NCBI RefSeq assembly: GCF_017742245.1
Contig: NZ_JAGHKO010000001.1
Coordinates: forward strand, 1,765,061 to 1,829,060
Direction of reading: 5' to 3'
From: Niastella soli
Lineage (GTDB): Bacteria; Bacteroidota; Bacteroidia; Chitinophagales; Chitinophagaceae
Length of the DNA stretch: 64,000 bases
Shown: positions 53,760 through 62,742 of the stretch, piece after piece
Position numbering within the stretch: the stretch's first letter is position 1
Layout: each line of letters begins with the position of its first letter
Notes under the pieces: generated by a model
What the model was told of the DNA's origin: nothing
The model's input: only the letters and a program-made list of their open reading frames with translations
Database searches by the model: none
Position numbers and translations under genes: made by a program

Positions 53760-56243
53760 ATGAAAAAGCTGATATTGATAATGTTGCCTTTGTTATTGTG
53801 TGTAGCTGCTACCAGGGCACAACAAATAACGGGTAATGTTAAGGATGATCAAGGAAAAGCTTTATCCGGAGCAACAGTAACACTAAAAAAAGTAAAAGAC
53901 TCCGCACTGGTTAAGCTGGCAGCTACCAATGCAACCGGTCAGTATTCATTTACCGGTGTCAACGCAGGTAGCTATTTTGTAGCGATTTCCTTTACTGGTT
54001 ATGCATCAAGAACATCTACTTCATTTGAAGTAAATGGGACCGGTGATGTAACAGTTCCTGAAGTAATGTTAACCAAAACTGCTGGTAACTTAAAGGAGGT
54101 AGTGGTAGCCGCCCGTAAGCCTATGGTAGAAGTTAAGGCCGATAAAACTATTTTGAATGTAGAAGGGACTATTAATTCAGTAGGTCAGGATGCCCTTGAC
54201 CTGTTGCGTAAATCACCGGGTGTAATGGTTGATAAAGACGATAACCTGACCATAAGCGGTAAAAACGGCGTGCAGATATATGTAGACGGCCGTCCAACCC
54301 CTTTTACCGGAAAGGATCTGTCAGATTATCTTAAGACCATTCAGTCTTCATCCATTGAAGCTATCGAGATCATTACCAACCCTTCCGCCAAGTATGAAGC
54401 AGCCGGTAATGCCGGTATCATTAATATCAGGCTGAAGAAGAACAAAAGCTATGGTACAAATGGAAGCGTAAACGCAGGTTATAATATAGGTATTACGCCG
54501 AAGTACAATGGCGGTTTCTCCCTCAACAACCGCAATAAGTATGTAAACGTATTTGGCAATTATAACTATAATGATAATCCAAACGAAAATAATGTTAACC
54601 TGCATCGTGAGGTAGATGATACCCTGTTTAACGGAAAAACAAAGATCAATGTAGGTAACCAGAGCCATAACTTTAAAGGAGGGATGGATTATTTCATTAA
54701 CAAAAGAAGTACGATCGGTATTATGGCCAATGGTTCTTTTACCGATCAGGACATCAACAACTACGCCCGTACGCCTATTTCTTATATGCCTACTCAGGTT
54801 GTTGACCGGATATTGGTAGCCAATAACACCAGTAAGAATAAGAAGAATAACATCAATGGAAACCTGAACTATCGGTATGCCGATTCTTCGGGCCATGAGT
54901 TGAATATCGATGCGGATTATGGCGCTTATCGTAACAAAAGCGATCAATATCAGCCAAACGATTATTACAATCCAACCGACGAAGCAAAACCGATCTACAG
55001 TCGTATTTACTTCATGAATGCGCCTACTGACATTGATCTGTACAGCTTAAAGGCTGACTATGAGCAAAACTTAAAGAAAGGCCGTTTAGGTTTGGGTGGT
55101 AAGCTTTCATATGTAGAAAGCAACAATGACTTCAAGCGGTATGATGTTGACCCGAATGACAGAGTTACAAAGTACTATGATACTTCACGCAGCAACAACT
55201 TTGTATATAAGGAGAATATCAGTGCCGGTTATATTAATTACAACAGACAGTTCAAAGGTTTTATGATACAGGCCGGTGTGCGGGTTGAAAATACCCACGC
55301 TACGGGCAGGTCACAAGGGTTCTCATGGGATGCCAACCAGCTTAAATACATTCCATACGATTCTACCTTTACCCGGGATTATACCAACCTGTTCCCCAGC
55401 GCGGCCATTACTTTGAACAAAAAGCCAATGAGCCAGTATAGTTTAACCTTTAGCCGGCGTATAGACAGGCCTAATTACCAGGACCTGAATCCTTTTGAAT
55501 TTAAATTGGATGAGTATACGTACAGAAAGGGTAACACCGGGTTAAGACCGCAGTATACCAACAGCGTGGGACTTACCCATACCTATAAATACCGGTTAAA
55601 CACTACCCTGAACTATAGCCATGTAAAAGATATCTTTTCACAACTGGTTGATGTAACGGAAAAGTCAAAAGCATTCATTTCACAAAAGAACCTGGCCACC
55701 CAGGATATCGTAAGCCTGAACGTCAGCTATCCCTTCCAGTATAGATGGTATAGCATCTTTGGTAATTTGAATGCATACTATTCAAAATACAAGGCTGACA
55801 ATGGTCCTGAAAGAAAAATTGACCTGGATGTGTATGCCTTTAACTTCTTTGCACAACAAACATTTAAGTTAGGTAAAGGCTGGACGGGTGAAATGAGCGG
55901 GTTCTTCACTTCTCCATCTATTTGGCAGGGTACTATTAAAAGTAACAGTCTGTGGAGCGTAGATGGAGGTTTCCAGAAAACTGTATTGAAAGGAATGGGT
56001 AATATCAAAGCATCGGTAAGTGATATCTTCCATACGCTGAAATGGAAAGGCACCAGCAATTATGCCGGGCAGCACACAGTGGCAAGCGGTAACTTTGAAA
56101 GCCGTCAGCTTAAGCTGAACTTTACGTACAGGTTTGGTAACAGCCAGGTGAAAGCAGCGCGTCAACGTAAAACAGGCGCAGAAGAAGAGAACAAGCGTGC
56201 CAATGATAGTGGTGGTGGAATAGGCGGTGGTTCTCCTAAATAA
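53760..56243 (+). CDS. Outer-membrane beta-barrel protein, TonB-receptor-like (OMP_b-brl_3 type)
   Basis: 827 residues: a signal peptide (MKKLILIMLPLLLCVAATRAQ), a carboxypeptidase-like domain (~22-110, ITGNVKDDQGKALSGATVTLKKVKDSALVKL), a plug-like domain (~120-225, with LRKSPGVMVDKDDNLTISGKNGVQIYVDGRPTPF) and a large Tyr/Asn-rich barrel. After the expected last strand (LKLNFTYRFG) there is an extra ~30-residue basic and Gly-rich tail (GGGIGGGSPK). It is of the group without an obvious SusD partner; the ligand is unknown. A strong terminator follows. Confidence 0.87.
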   Translation: MKKLILIMLPLLLCVAATRAQQITGNVKDDQGKALSGATVTLKKVKDSALVKLAATNATGQYSFTGVNAGSYFVAISFTGYASRTSTSFEVNGTGDVTVPEVMLTKTAGNLKEVVVAARKPMVEVKADKTILNVEGTINSVGQDALDLLRKSPGVMVDKDDNLTISGKNGVQIYVDGRPTPFTGKDLSDYLKTIQSSSIEAIEIITNPSAKYEAAGNAGIINIRLKKNKSYGTNGSVNAGYNIGITPKYNGGFSLNNRNKYVNVFGNYNYNDNPNENNVNLHREVDDTLFNGKTKINVGNQSHNFKGGMDYFINKRSTIGIMANGSFTDQDINNYARTPISYMPTQVVDRILVANNTSKNKKNNINGNLNYRYADSSGHELNIDADYGAYRNKSDQYQPNDYYNPTDEAKPIYSRIYFMNAPTDIDLYSLKADYEQNLKKGRLGLGGKLSYVESNNDFKRYDVDPNDRVTKYYDTSRSNNFVYKENISAGYINYNRQFKGFMIQAGVRVENTHATGRSQGFSWDANQLKYIPYDSTFTRDYTNLFPSAAITLNKKPMSQYSLTFSRRIDRPNYQDLNPFEFKLDEYTYRKGNTGLRPQYTNSVGLTHTYKYRLNTTLNYSHVKDIFSQLVDVTEKSKAFISQKNLATQDIVSLNVSYPFQYRWYSIFGNLNAYYSKYKADNGPERKIDLDVYAFNFFAQQTFKLGKGWTGEMSGFFTSPSIWQGTIKSNSLWSVDGGFQKTVLKGMGNIKASVSDIFHTLKWKGTSNYAGQHTVASGNFESRQLKLNFTYRFGNSQVKAARQRKTGAEEENKRANDSGGGIGGGSPK

Positions 56244-56261
56244 ATAATCAGGGATGCCAAA

Positions 56262-56300
56262 TAAAAAAATCCTCCTCTTAACCGGGGAGGATTTTTTTTT
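56262..56300. terminator. Bidirectional intrinsic terminator
   Basis: AATCCTCC pairs with GGAGGATT and is flanked by A7 on one side and T9 on the other. Confidence 0.85.
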
Positions 56301-56352
56301 GCTTAACAGCTAACTTCACTACTTTGCACAGGTTGTAAAAAAACCGTTCACT

Positions 56353-57183
56353 ATGCGTGTATTTGCAGGTAGTTTGTTTTTGGCTATAATAATTTCGACC
56401 CTTGTTTACAGTTGTGCGCATAATCCCTATGCCAAAACCAACAAGCTCTACAAAAAGCAAGCAAAACAGTTAGCCAGCAATTTGAGACCGGTCCCTAATA
56501 AACTCCTGCTTGATTCAGCCATTATGCCGGTTTATGCAGTAGGTACTACCAACTTCGATTTGCGTAAACCAAACTTTGTTATCATACACCATACTGCGCA
56601 AAACTCCTGCGCGCAAACATTAAGAACATTTACGCTGGAGCGTACGAAAGTAAGTGCCCATTATGTAATTTGTAAGGATGGTACCATTCACCATATGTTG
56701 AACGATTACCTGCGTGCCTGGCAGGCGGGGGTGAGCAAGTGGGGGAATTTTACCGATATCAATTCAAGCAGCATTGGTATTGAGTTGGATAATAACGGCA
56801 CTGAGCCATTTCCCGATGCACAGATAACCAGTTTGGTAAAATTGCTGGATACGCTGAAGAGACATTATGCCATACCCGCTGCAAATTTTATTGGTCATGC
56901 CGACATTGCGCCAAGCCGCAAAAATGATCCCAGTAATTTCTTTCCCTGGCAAACATTGTCGCAACGCGGTTTTGGTTTGTGGTATGATACTACGGCCGTA
57001 GTAGTGCCTGATTATTTTAATGCAACCCAGGCCTTACGTATTATTGGTTATAATGTGAAAGATACCCTGGCCGCCATCCGTTCGTTCAAGTTGCATTTTG
57101 TACCGCAGGATACTGTTATGATCAAGGCATTAACTGATGATGATAAAAAGATCCTGTTCGATCTTTCGCGCAGATACCTATAG
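56353..57183 (+). CDS. N-acetylmuramoyl-L-alanine amidase (Amidase_2) lipoprotein
   Basis: 276 residues. A lipobox VYSC follows a short signal peptide. The Amidase_2/PGRP-like domain (~70-220) has zinc ligands in FVIIHHTAQNSC, and in GHADIAPSRKNDPSNFFPW (His and Asp), with IGIELDNNG between. It cleaves the MurNAc-L-Ala bond of peptidoglycan or anhydro-muropeptides at the outer-membrane face. The C-terminal ~55 residues (FNATQALRIIGYNV...) look like a small peptidoglycan-binding helical unit. Confidence 0.88.
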   Translation: MRVFAGSLFLAIIISTLVYSCAHNPYAKTNKLYKKQAKQLASNLRPVPNKLLLDSAIMPVYAVGTTNFDLRKPNFVIIHHTAQNSCAQTLRTFTLERTKVSAHYVICKDGTIHHMLNDYLRAWQAGVSKWGNFTDINSSSIGIELDNNGTEPFPDAQITSLVKLLDTLKRHYAIPAANFIGHADIAPSRKNDPSNFFPWQTLSQRGFGLWYDTTAVVVPDYFNATQALRIIGYNVKDTLAAIRSFKLHFVPQDTVMIKALTDDDKKILFDLSRRYL

Positions 57184-57184
57184 C

Positions 57185-57397
57185 TTATTGCAGCTCTTCA
57201 CAAAAATAACCAGCCTGTTGTAGCGTAACTTCAACAGAGCGGGGGCTAAGATCAACGGATTCAATTCGAAGTATTTTGTCGGTATCGTCGAGGTCAACAT
57301 TCCACCGGGCAATGCCCTGCAGGTTGTTGATATGGGGAGTTACCGCGTTGATCTGCTTTTTAAAGCGCAGGTTGGTTTTAAATACAAGCACTTCCAT
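57185..57397 (-). CDS. Small HMA-like protein without CxxC
   Basis: 70 residues with a ferredoxin-like beta-alpha-beta pattern resembling heavy-metal-associated domains (MEVLVFKTNLRFKKQINAVTPHINNLQGIARWNVDLDDTDKILRIES). The metal-binding CxxC is absent; only one cysteine occurs near the end (YFCEEL). It probably does not bind copper in the usual way. Function unknown. Confidence 0.68.
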   Translation of the reverse strand: MEVLVFKTNLRFKKQINAVTPHINNLQGIARWNVDLDDTDKILRIESVDLSPRSVEVTLQQAGYFCEELQ

Positions 57398-57426
57398 AAC
57401 CTATAAGCTTTATTAAAAAAGCGGGT

Positions 57427-57813
57427 TTACCTGTTCTCGGCTTCGGGTTCGTGGGTGGGGAAATCCCGGTCATTAAAAGGGCCTCTCCGCCAGCTGCTGC
57501 AGCGGTTTTTCCATTCATCTTTGAATCGCTGTTTTTCTTCAGGTGTCATCTTTTCCCATTTGTCCAGCATTTTTTGCCGGAAGCGGTTTCTGAACTGTTC
57601 TTTTTTATGGTGAAAGCCACCAAAGCCACTGAATAATATTTTTGATAATACCAGTATGCCCAGTGCCTGCCAGAAGGTGATTGTTTTTACGCCCAATACA
57701 TCGGGCAATATACCGTTCCACAATCTCATTACTATATAGCTGAACAACATGACAAAGGTGGTACAGAATACCAGGATCATAACAGCTTTGCCAAACCAGA
57801 ATCTTCGTTTCAT
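57427..57813 (-). CDS. Small membrane protein downstream of the sigma factor
   Basis: 128 residues. Two membrane helices (~8-30, VMILVFCTTFVMLFSYIVM, and ~43-62, TITFWQALGILVLSKILF) are followed by a charged cytosolic tail with EKMTPEEKQRFKDEWKNRC and FNDRDFPTHEPEAENR. It lies 12 bp after the ECF sigma gene, so it is co-transcribed. An anti-sigma or modulating role is inferred from position only; no zinc-finger anti-sigma motif is visible. Confidence 0.75.
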   Translation of the reverse strand: MKRRFWFGKAVMILVFCTTFVMLFSYIVMRLWNGILPDVLGVKTITFWQALGILVLSKILFSGFGGFHHKKEQFRNRFRQKMLDKWEKMTPEEKQRFKDEWKNRCSSWRRGPFNDRDFPTHEPEAENR

Positions 57814-57825
57814 GTTACACGTTGT

Positions 57826-58407
57826 TTAATAGTTTAATAATTCATCTTTGAGCACACTTAACCGGTTACGCAGGTGAAGCACTGCATAGCGTTTGCGGCT
57901 AAGCAGGGTGTTCACCGTTTCACCGGTCCGTTCGGCAATTTCTTTAAATGGTACTCCTTCCAGTTCATTTAATATAAACACCTGCTTTTGTTCCTCGGGC
58001 AATTCATTGAGCGCATTGTTCAATTCTTCCCAGAAGAGGGTCCGCAGGTAATCTTTCTCGGGGTTGTCGCTGGCATCAAATAAAAATTCAGTCCAGTTAA
58101 GTCCGCCTTCTTCTCCTTCCTCTTCCCCAAACAGGTCTTCCAGGGCTTCTGGACGTTTTTTTCGTTGCCGGTCGATTATCTTATTACGAGCTACCGTAAA
58201 CAACCAGGCAGTCATTTGCTCAATAGGCTGCGTGTTACCAACAAACTGGTAAAACACATCCTGCAATATATCTTCCGCATCGGCTTCATTGTTTACCCGT
58301 TTGCGGATAAAGCCCATGAGGCGTTTGCTGTAGTCGGTAATGACCTGCGTTATATTGCGTCTCCTGTCTGCCGTCATGCCAGATGCTATCGTAAGCGTCT
58401 CCTTCAT
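57826..58407 (-). CDS. ECF-type RNA polymerase sigma factor
   Basis: 193 residues with region 2 (DYSKRLMGFIRKRVNNEADAEDILQDVFYQFV and TAWLFTVARNKIIDRQRKK) and region 4 (LNELPEEQKQVFILNELEGVPFKEIAERTGETVNTLLSRKRYAVLHLRNRL). An acidic linker (GEEEGEEGG) lies between. The regulon is unknown. Divergent from the DUF72 gene across 150 bp. Confidence 0.92.
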   Translation of the reverse strand: MKETLTIASGMTADRRRNITQVITDYSKRLMGFIRKRVNNEADAEDILQDVFYQFVGNTQPIEQMTAWLFTVARNKIIDRQRKKRPEALEDLFGEEEGEEGGLNWTEFLFDASDNPEKDYLRTLFWEELNNALNELPEEQKQVFILNELEGVPFKEIAERTGETVNTLLSRKRYAVLHLRNRLSVLKDELLNY

Positions 58408-58557
58408 GTATTATACCTGAGTAGACGGCCTGCGCCTAGCAATATTTTAAAGATGGTAAAAAAAGTTGACCGGATAACTGATTGGCGGGTTGATATGGCT
58501 AAAAAATGGAAAAATCCTGTCAACTTATTACCTTGTAAGCCTGTTAATTATTTTACT

Positions 58558-59490
58558 ATGAAGTTTGGAAAACTGCCTGTAAGTGAATTAGATAGGGTGG
58601 ATTTTACACTTCCGTCGGAGCCTGCCGGCAATAAAAAGATCCTGGGGGGCGTGAAAAAGCCCACCGTAAACATACGAATTGGCTGTCCCCAGTGGGGCGT
58701 GCCGGGCTGGCTTGGGAAAATATATCCGGCGAAAGCAAAGGAGAAAGATTTTTTAAGCAACTACGTACAACATTACAATTGCATTGAACTGAATGCCACA
58801 CATTATAAAATTTATGATGAAACCGCCATTGCCAAATGGGCCGATAAAGCCAGTGGCCGGGATTTTATCTTTTGTCCCAAATTGTACCAGGGCGTTACGC
58901 ATCAGGGTGGTTTACTGGGCAGGCAAAATGCGGTCAGGGAGTTTTTAGAGGGCGTAAAAGCATTTAAAGAGCACCTTGGGCCTGTATTTATACAATTGAG
59001 TGATTCATTTGGCCCCGCTCGAAAAGAAGAATTGTTTGCATTTCTGCAATCATTGCCCGCCGATGTGACCTTCTTTTTAGAAGTGCGTCACCCCGACTGG
59101 TTTGCATACGAAGCCATTCGAAAGGAATTCTTCAATACTTTGTATTTACTCAAAAAAGGCGCTGTTATAACTGATACATCAGGCCGCAGGGACTGCGCCC
59201 ATATGCATCTTACCATTCCCAAAGCTTTTGTACGGTTTGTGGCCAATAGCATGCATCCTACAGATTATATCCGCCTGGATGCCTGGATAGCCCGAATCAT
59301 TAACTGGATTGAGCAGGGATTGGAAGAACTGTATTTTTTTGTGCATATGGAAGATGAATTGTATTCCCCGGAACTGATCATTTACCTGACCGACAAACTG
59401 AATGCAGCTTGCGGCTTGCAGTTAGCTCAACCGCATTTTATAGAACCGGAAGGGCAGGCAGCCGGAACGCAAATAACCTTTTTCGATTAA
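58558..59490 (+). CDS. DUF72 family protein
   Basis: 310 residues with the DUF72 TIM-barrel pattern: RIGCPQWGVPGWLGKIYPA, YNCIELNATHYKIYDETAIAKWAD, FIFCPKLYQGVTH, and FLEVRHPDW. Widespread in bacteria, function unresolved, with possible links to Fe-S or endonuclease roles. The ATG at 58558 was chosen because the longer frame reads through a satellite-like GTTGAC repeat and the divergent sigma promoter region. Convergent with umuC. Confidence 0.85.
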   Translation: MKFGKLPVSELDRVDFTLPSEPAGNKKILGGVKKPTVNIRIGCPQWGVPGWLGKIYPAKAKEKDFLSNYVQHYNCIELNATHYKIYDETAIAKWADKASGRDFIFCPKLYQGVTHQGGLLGRQNAVREFLEGVKAFKEHLGPVFIQLSDSFGPARKEELFAFLQSLPADVTFFLEVRHPDWFAYEAIRKEFFNTLYLLKKGAVITDTSGRRDCAHMHLTIPKAFVRFVANSMHPTDYIRLDAWIARIINWIEQGLEELYFFVHMEDELYSPELIIYLTDKLNAACGLQLAQPHFIEPEGQAAGTQITFFD

Positions 59491-59526
59491 AAAAGGGTTC
59501 TTAAATCTTCAACGATTACCAGGCCA

Positions 59527-60810
59527 TTAACTGACCTCATATAATTCTTCCCATCGTGTAGTATATCGTTTGCTGCGTAATTCCTGCCGCATTTTCCAGT
59601 TGCGCGCCAATCCGGAAGCAGCAAACTTCAACACATCGTCGCGCATGCTGAAGTTAATATTATCCATCATGCCCATTAACAGACGCTGATACTTCTGCGG
59701 ACCAGCCGAAAACAAATTACCCTGAATAGATTCATCCGGTTCCAGCCCAGCCAGCATAACCCCTGCTTTTTTATACACTTTACCCTGTTCGTATAACGAC
59801 TCTACCAACTGCACGGCGGGTTTTATTAATTCACTGGTACTGCTGGTGGCGGCAGGTAAAGTAACATAAGAGCTTACAGTGGCGCCCCGGCGAAAACTTA
59901 CTTCATAGTTCTGTTCCCGGGGTACAATAAAGACACTGATCACTTTGGCGGCGCTGTGCTGCCGGCGTAATTTTTCAGCGGCTCTGGATATATAAGTAGC
60001 AATAGCTTCCTTAATATCATTGAGATCCGTCACCGGTTGCCCGAACATGCGCGTGGTGGCGATCATTTTTTTGTTAACCAGGGGCTTTTCCATTTCGCGC
60101 GAAGGCAATCCGTTTAATTCCCTGATTAAGCGGGCGCCGGTTACGCCACCCATATTGGCATATGCCCATTCCTCAGACATAGTACTTAACTCCCAGGCGC
60201 TGGTAATGCCGAGGTTTACGAGCTTTTGCGCATAGGAATAGCCAACACCCCATACATTGCCCACGCGGGTTTGCTTCATGGCTGTTACCTGTTGTTGCCG
60301 GTTGGCCAGCACATACACACATTGCGTAGCAGCTTTGTTTTTCTTGGCAAGATAGTTCGCCAGCTTTGCCAGCGTTTTGGTTGGCGCCACACCGATGGAT
60401 ACCGAAATGCCGGTCCATTGTTCAACGGTAAGCCGAATATTCATGGCAGTGTCATACAGCTTTTCCTCAGACACATCACCAAGATCAATAAAAGCTTCAT
60501 CAACGGAGTATACCTCTACCTTGCTGGCGTCGCCCAATAACATGCGTAATGTTTCCATAACCCGCCAGCTGAGATCGCCATATAAATTATAGTTGGAAGA
60601 AAATACTGAAATGTTGTGTTTTTGAATAAGTGGCTTTGATTCGAAATAAGGGGCCGCCATGTCCACTCCAGCCGCTTTGGCCTCATCGCTGCGGGAAACG
60701 ATGCACCCATCGTTATTACTTAGTACCACTACCGGCTTGTGTTGCAGATCGGGTCTGAACAATCGTTCGCAGGAACAATAGAAACTGTTGCAATCAACAA
60801 TTGCTTTCAT
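59527..60810 (-). CDS. umuC: Y-family DNA polymerase, UmuC type
   Basis: 427 residues. The catalytic carboxylates are visible: Asp6 (MKAIVDCNSFYCSCER) and VEVYSVDEAFIDL (Asp-Glu). The helix-hairpin-helix NVWGVGYSYAQKLVNLGI and the little-finger region follow. UmuC with processed UmuD forms DNA polymerase V for error-prone translesion synthesis. The C-terminus ends in RWEELYEVS. Transcribed after the umuD-like gene, 122 bp downstream of its stop. Confidence 0.93.
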   Translation of the reverse strand: MKAIVDCNSFYCSCERLFRPDLQHKPVVVLSNNDGCIVSRSDEAKAAGVDMAAPYFESKPLIQKHNISVFSSNYNLYGDLSWRVMETLRMLLGDASKVEVYSVDEAFIDLGDVSEEKLYDTAMNIRLTVEQWTGISVSIGVAPTKTLAKLANYLAKKNKAATQCVYVLANRQQQVTAMKQTRVGNVWGVGYSYAQKLVNLGITSAWELSTMSEEWAYANMGGVTGARLIRELNGLPSREMEKPLVNKKMIATTRMFGQPVTDLNDIKEAIATYISRAAEKLRRQHSAAKVISVFIVPREQNYEVSFRRGATVSSYVTLPAATSSTSELIKPAVQLVESLYEQGKVYKKAGVMLAGLEPDESIQGNLFSAGPQKYQRLLMGMMDNINFSMRDDVLKFAASGLARNWKMRQELRSKRYTTRWEELYEVS

Positions 60811-60932
60811 AACAAACTATGCTTTTGGGTTGGGAGCCGCCCCGCAAACCGGAGCGGCTCAATGAGCGCAAAGGATGGCTTAATGGAATGGTTTAATTAT
60901 GTTGGTGCTTGCTAAATAGCGGTAAAAGCGAT

Positions 60933-61367
60933 TTAAACCAAATGAATACAGTACGTAACTACTCCCCAAATGCCCAGTGAATCGCAGGATGCATCTACCT
61001 CAATGGTTGCGTGCTTGTTGTTTTCTGATAGCAGCCGCAGTTTGTTGAATGTTTTTTCGAGCCGTCTGATGAACATTTCTCCATTAAGCACGGCCACCAC
61101 TACTTTACCGCTTTCGGCCTTTATACTGCGATCTACAATAATGGTATCGCCATCATATATACCGGCGCCGGTCATAGCTTCGCCGCGTACGCGCATAAAG
61201 AAAGTGGCCGGTTTATTACGGATCAGTTGTTCATTCAGGTCAATGCCGCGTTCCATATAATCATCCGCCGCAGCGCCGAAGCCAGTGGCATCGGCTGTCT
61301 TAACATCCTGTTGCGAGAACTTTTTTGTTCCCCGGTACGATGTTCCGTTAAAATAATCCCCCTCCAT
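60933..61367 (-). CDS. umuD: UmuD/S24-like protein with lost Ser-Lys dyad
   Basis: 144 residues. The alignment to E. coli UmuD by eye is clear: FGAAADDYMERGIDLNEQLI matches FPSPAADYVEQRIDLNQLLI, and GEAMTGAGIYDGDTIIVD matches the GDSM...DGD core. The nucleophilic serine is Ala64 (codon GCT) and the general-base lysine is Arg101 (GEMFIRRL). The cleavage-site Cys/Ala-Gly is Thr28-Gly29. It should not self-cleave. It may act as a permanent UmuD-like accessory subunit of UmuC. The start at 61367 keeps the operator palindrome upstream; an ATG-equivalent extension to 61427 would translate it. Confidence 0.85.
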   Translation of the reverse strand: MEGDYFNGTSYRGTKKFSQQDVKTADATGFGAAADDYMERGIDLNEQLIRNKPATFFMRVRGEAMTGAGIYDGDTIIVDRSIKAESGKVVVAVLNGEMFIRRLEKTFNKLRLLSENNKHATIEVDASCDSLGIWGVVTYCIHLV

Positions 61368-61385
61368 ATAATTTAATTTTTGGTG

Positions 61386-61419
61386 TACTAAATTATTTAG
61401 TAAATTTATGCTAAATTTA
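61386..61419. promoter_or_regulatory. Shared operator region between umuD and the 2H-like genes
   Basis: The perfect palindrome TACTAAA-TTA-TTTAGTA (61386-61402) is followed by two TAAATTTA boxes (61401-61408, 61412-61419), each itself palindromic and spaced 11 bp apart. It lies between the divergent starts at 61367 and 61441, so one repressor could control both arms. Confidence 0.6.
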
Positions 61420-61440
61420 TAATCCAATAAAAATTGTTTT

Positions 61441-62055
61441 ATGAATACCGGGTTAGTAAAAAATACCCCATTTGCCTGGAATGGCAGCGGTCAGCGGGAA
61501 TATAAACTTGTCATATATCCTGATACCGTTGTATATGAAAAGATTATGGCTGAAAAACAGCGATTCTTTATGAATTATGGAGTAGAGAATGTGACAAAAT
61601 CATTTCCTTATATAATGGTGGCTGGTTTTTATGCAGGTGAAGGGATGGAAGAAACATTGATCCGGTGGATACAACGTATTTGCAGCCAGCACAACAGCTT
61701 TGATGTAACACTTAATAATTATAGTGGTTTTCCTCAACACAGTATTTACCTGCGCATACAAAACCACCAGCCGATGCAGCAATTGGCCAGTCAATTAAAA
61801 ATGCTTGATAATCATGTGCATGCCATGGCCAGCAATAGCATTGACCGCATACCGCATATTGCCCTGGCCAGTGAATTACCAGAATCTGTTTACCATAAAA
61901 GCCTGCCCGTGTATTCCCGTAAAACTTTTCGGGCCCATTTTATGGCTACAGAACTGGTTTTGCTCGGTCGTGACCATCCCTTTGCTGCCGCTAAAACCAT
62001 AAACGTATTTCGTTTTTTACCAACTAACCATAAATCCTTCAGTGAAGTGGCCTGA
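61441..62055 (+). CDS. 2H-phosphoesterase-like protein A (2'-5' RNA ligase family, degenerate)
   Basis: 204 residues with the duplicated alpha/beta layout of 2H phosphoesterases. The second His motif is kept as PHIALA (~residues 138-143). The first site reads FPYIMVA, with Tyr in place of His. With one catalytic His it should not act as a classic 2H enzyme alone. It is paralogous to the next gene (27 bp downstream) and divergent from umuD. Confidence 0.62.
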   Translation: MNTGLVKNTPFAWNGSGQREYKLVIYPDTVVYEKIMAEKQRFFMNYGVENVTKSFPYIMVAGFYAGEGMEETLIRWIQRICSQHNSFDVTLNNYSGFPQHSIYLRIQNHQPMQQLASQLKMLDNHVHAMASNSIDRIPHIALASELPESVYHKSLPVYSRKTFRAHFMATELVLLGRDHPFAAAKTINVFRFLPTNHKSFSEVA

Positions 62056-62081
62056 TATTATTTCATCCTTAAAAATCAATT

Positions 62082-62693
62082 ATGAAAATCAATATTCAGT
62101 CTATACCCGGTTGCAGAATAAATGAATACATGTTGGTATTGAACCCGCATGAAGAGTTGCGGAATAAAATTGCAAAAGTTAGAAATGAGTTCAGCGAAAC
62201 GTATAAAAATTCAGCTGCCCTCATTAGTAAGCCGCATATTGCGCTGGTACGGTTTACTCAGTTAGAAATGATGGAAGAGCGGATTATAAATCGCCTGAAA
62301 GTAGTAGGGATGGGGTTTCAGCCATTTAAAGTTTCGTTGAAAGATTATGGAAGCTTTCCGGCCCATACCATATTTATAAATGTTACTACAAAAACACCTG
62401 TTCAAAACCTGGTGCGTGAAATCCGGGATGCGCAGCGGTTAATGAAACTGGATAATGAACACAAGCCGCATTTTATTGATGAACCGTTTATTGCAATTGG
62501 CCGCAGGCTGGTGCCCTGGCAATATGAAAAGGGTTGGCTTGAATTTTCGCACCGCCAGTTTACTGGTTCATTTATAGCAGATAACATGTTATTTCTAAAA
62601 CGACGCCTCGGTGATAAATCGTGGCAAATAGCCCAACGTTTTGAATTTATGAATTTACCCGTTACGACAAAACAAGGAGAATTATTTATATAG
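62082..62693 (+). CDS. 2H-phosphoesterase-like protein B (2'-5' RNA ligase family, degenerate)
   Basis: 203 residues. The first motif is present as KPHIALVRF (~residues 45-53). The second site is best aligned at EPFIAIGR, where His is replaced by Phe; a nearby PHF could instead supply it. Shared features with protein A (SFPAHTIFINV versus GFPQHSIYLRI; KDYGS versus NNYSG) indicate tandem duplication. The function is unknown. Context is translesion synthesis and SPL-like repair genes. Confidence 0.62.
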   Translation: MKINIQSIPGCRINEYMLVLNPHEELRNKIAKVRNEFSETYKNSAALISKPHIALVRFTQLEMMEERIINRLKVVGMGFQPFKVSLKDYGSFPAHTIFINVTTKTPVQNLVREIRDAQRLMKLDNEHKPHFIDEPFIAIGRRLVPWQYEKGWLEFSHRQFTGSFIADNMLFLKRRLGDKSWQIAQRFEFMNLPVTTKQGELFI

Positions 62694-62742
62694 TTAACCT
62701 TGTTGTGGAATTGTTTTAAGCTTTCAAATTAAAGATGGGGCC

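Noticed and set aside
58165..58557. N-terminal extension of the DUF72 gene
   Set aside because: It is antisense to the sigma-factor gene and then reads a GTTGAC-type repeat; the family N-terminus starts after 58558.
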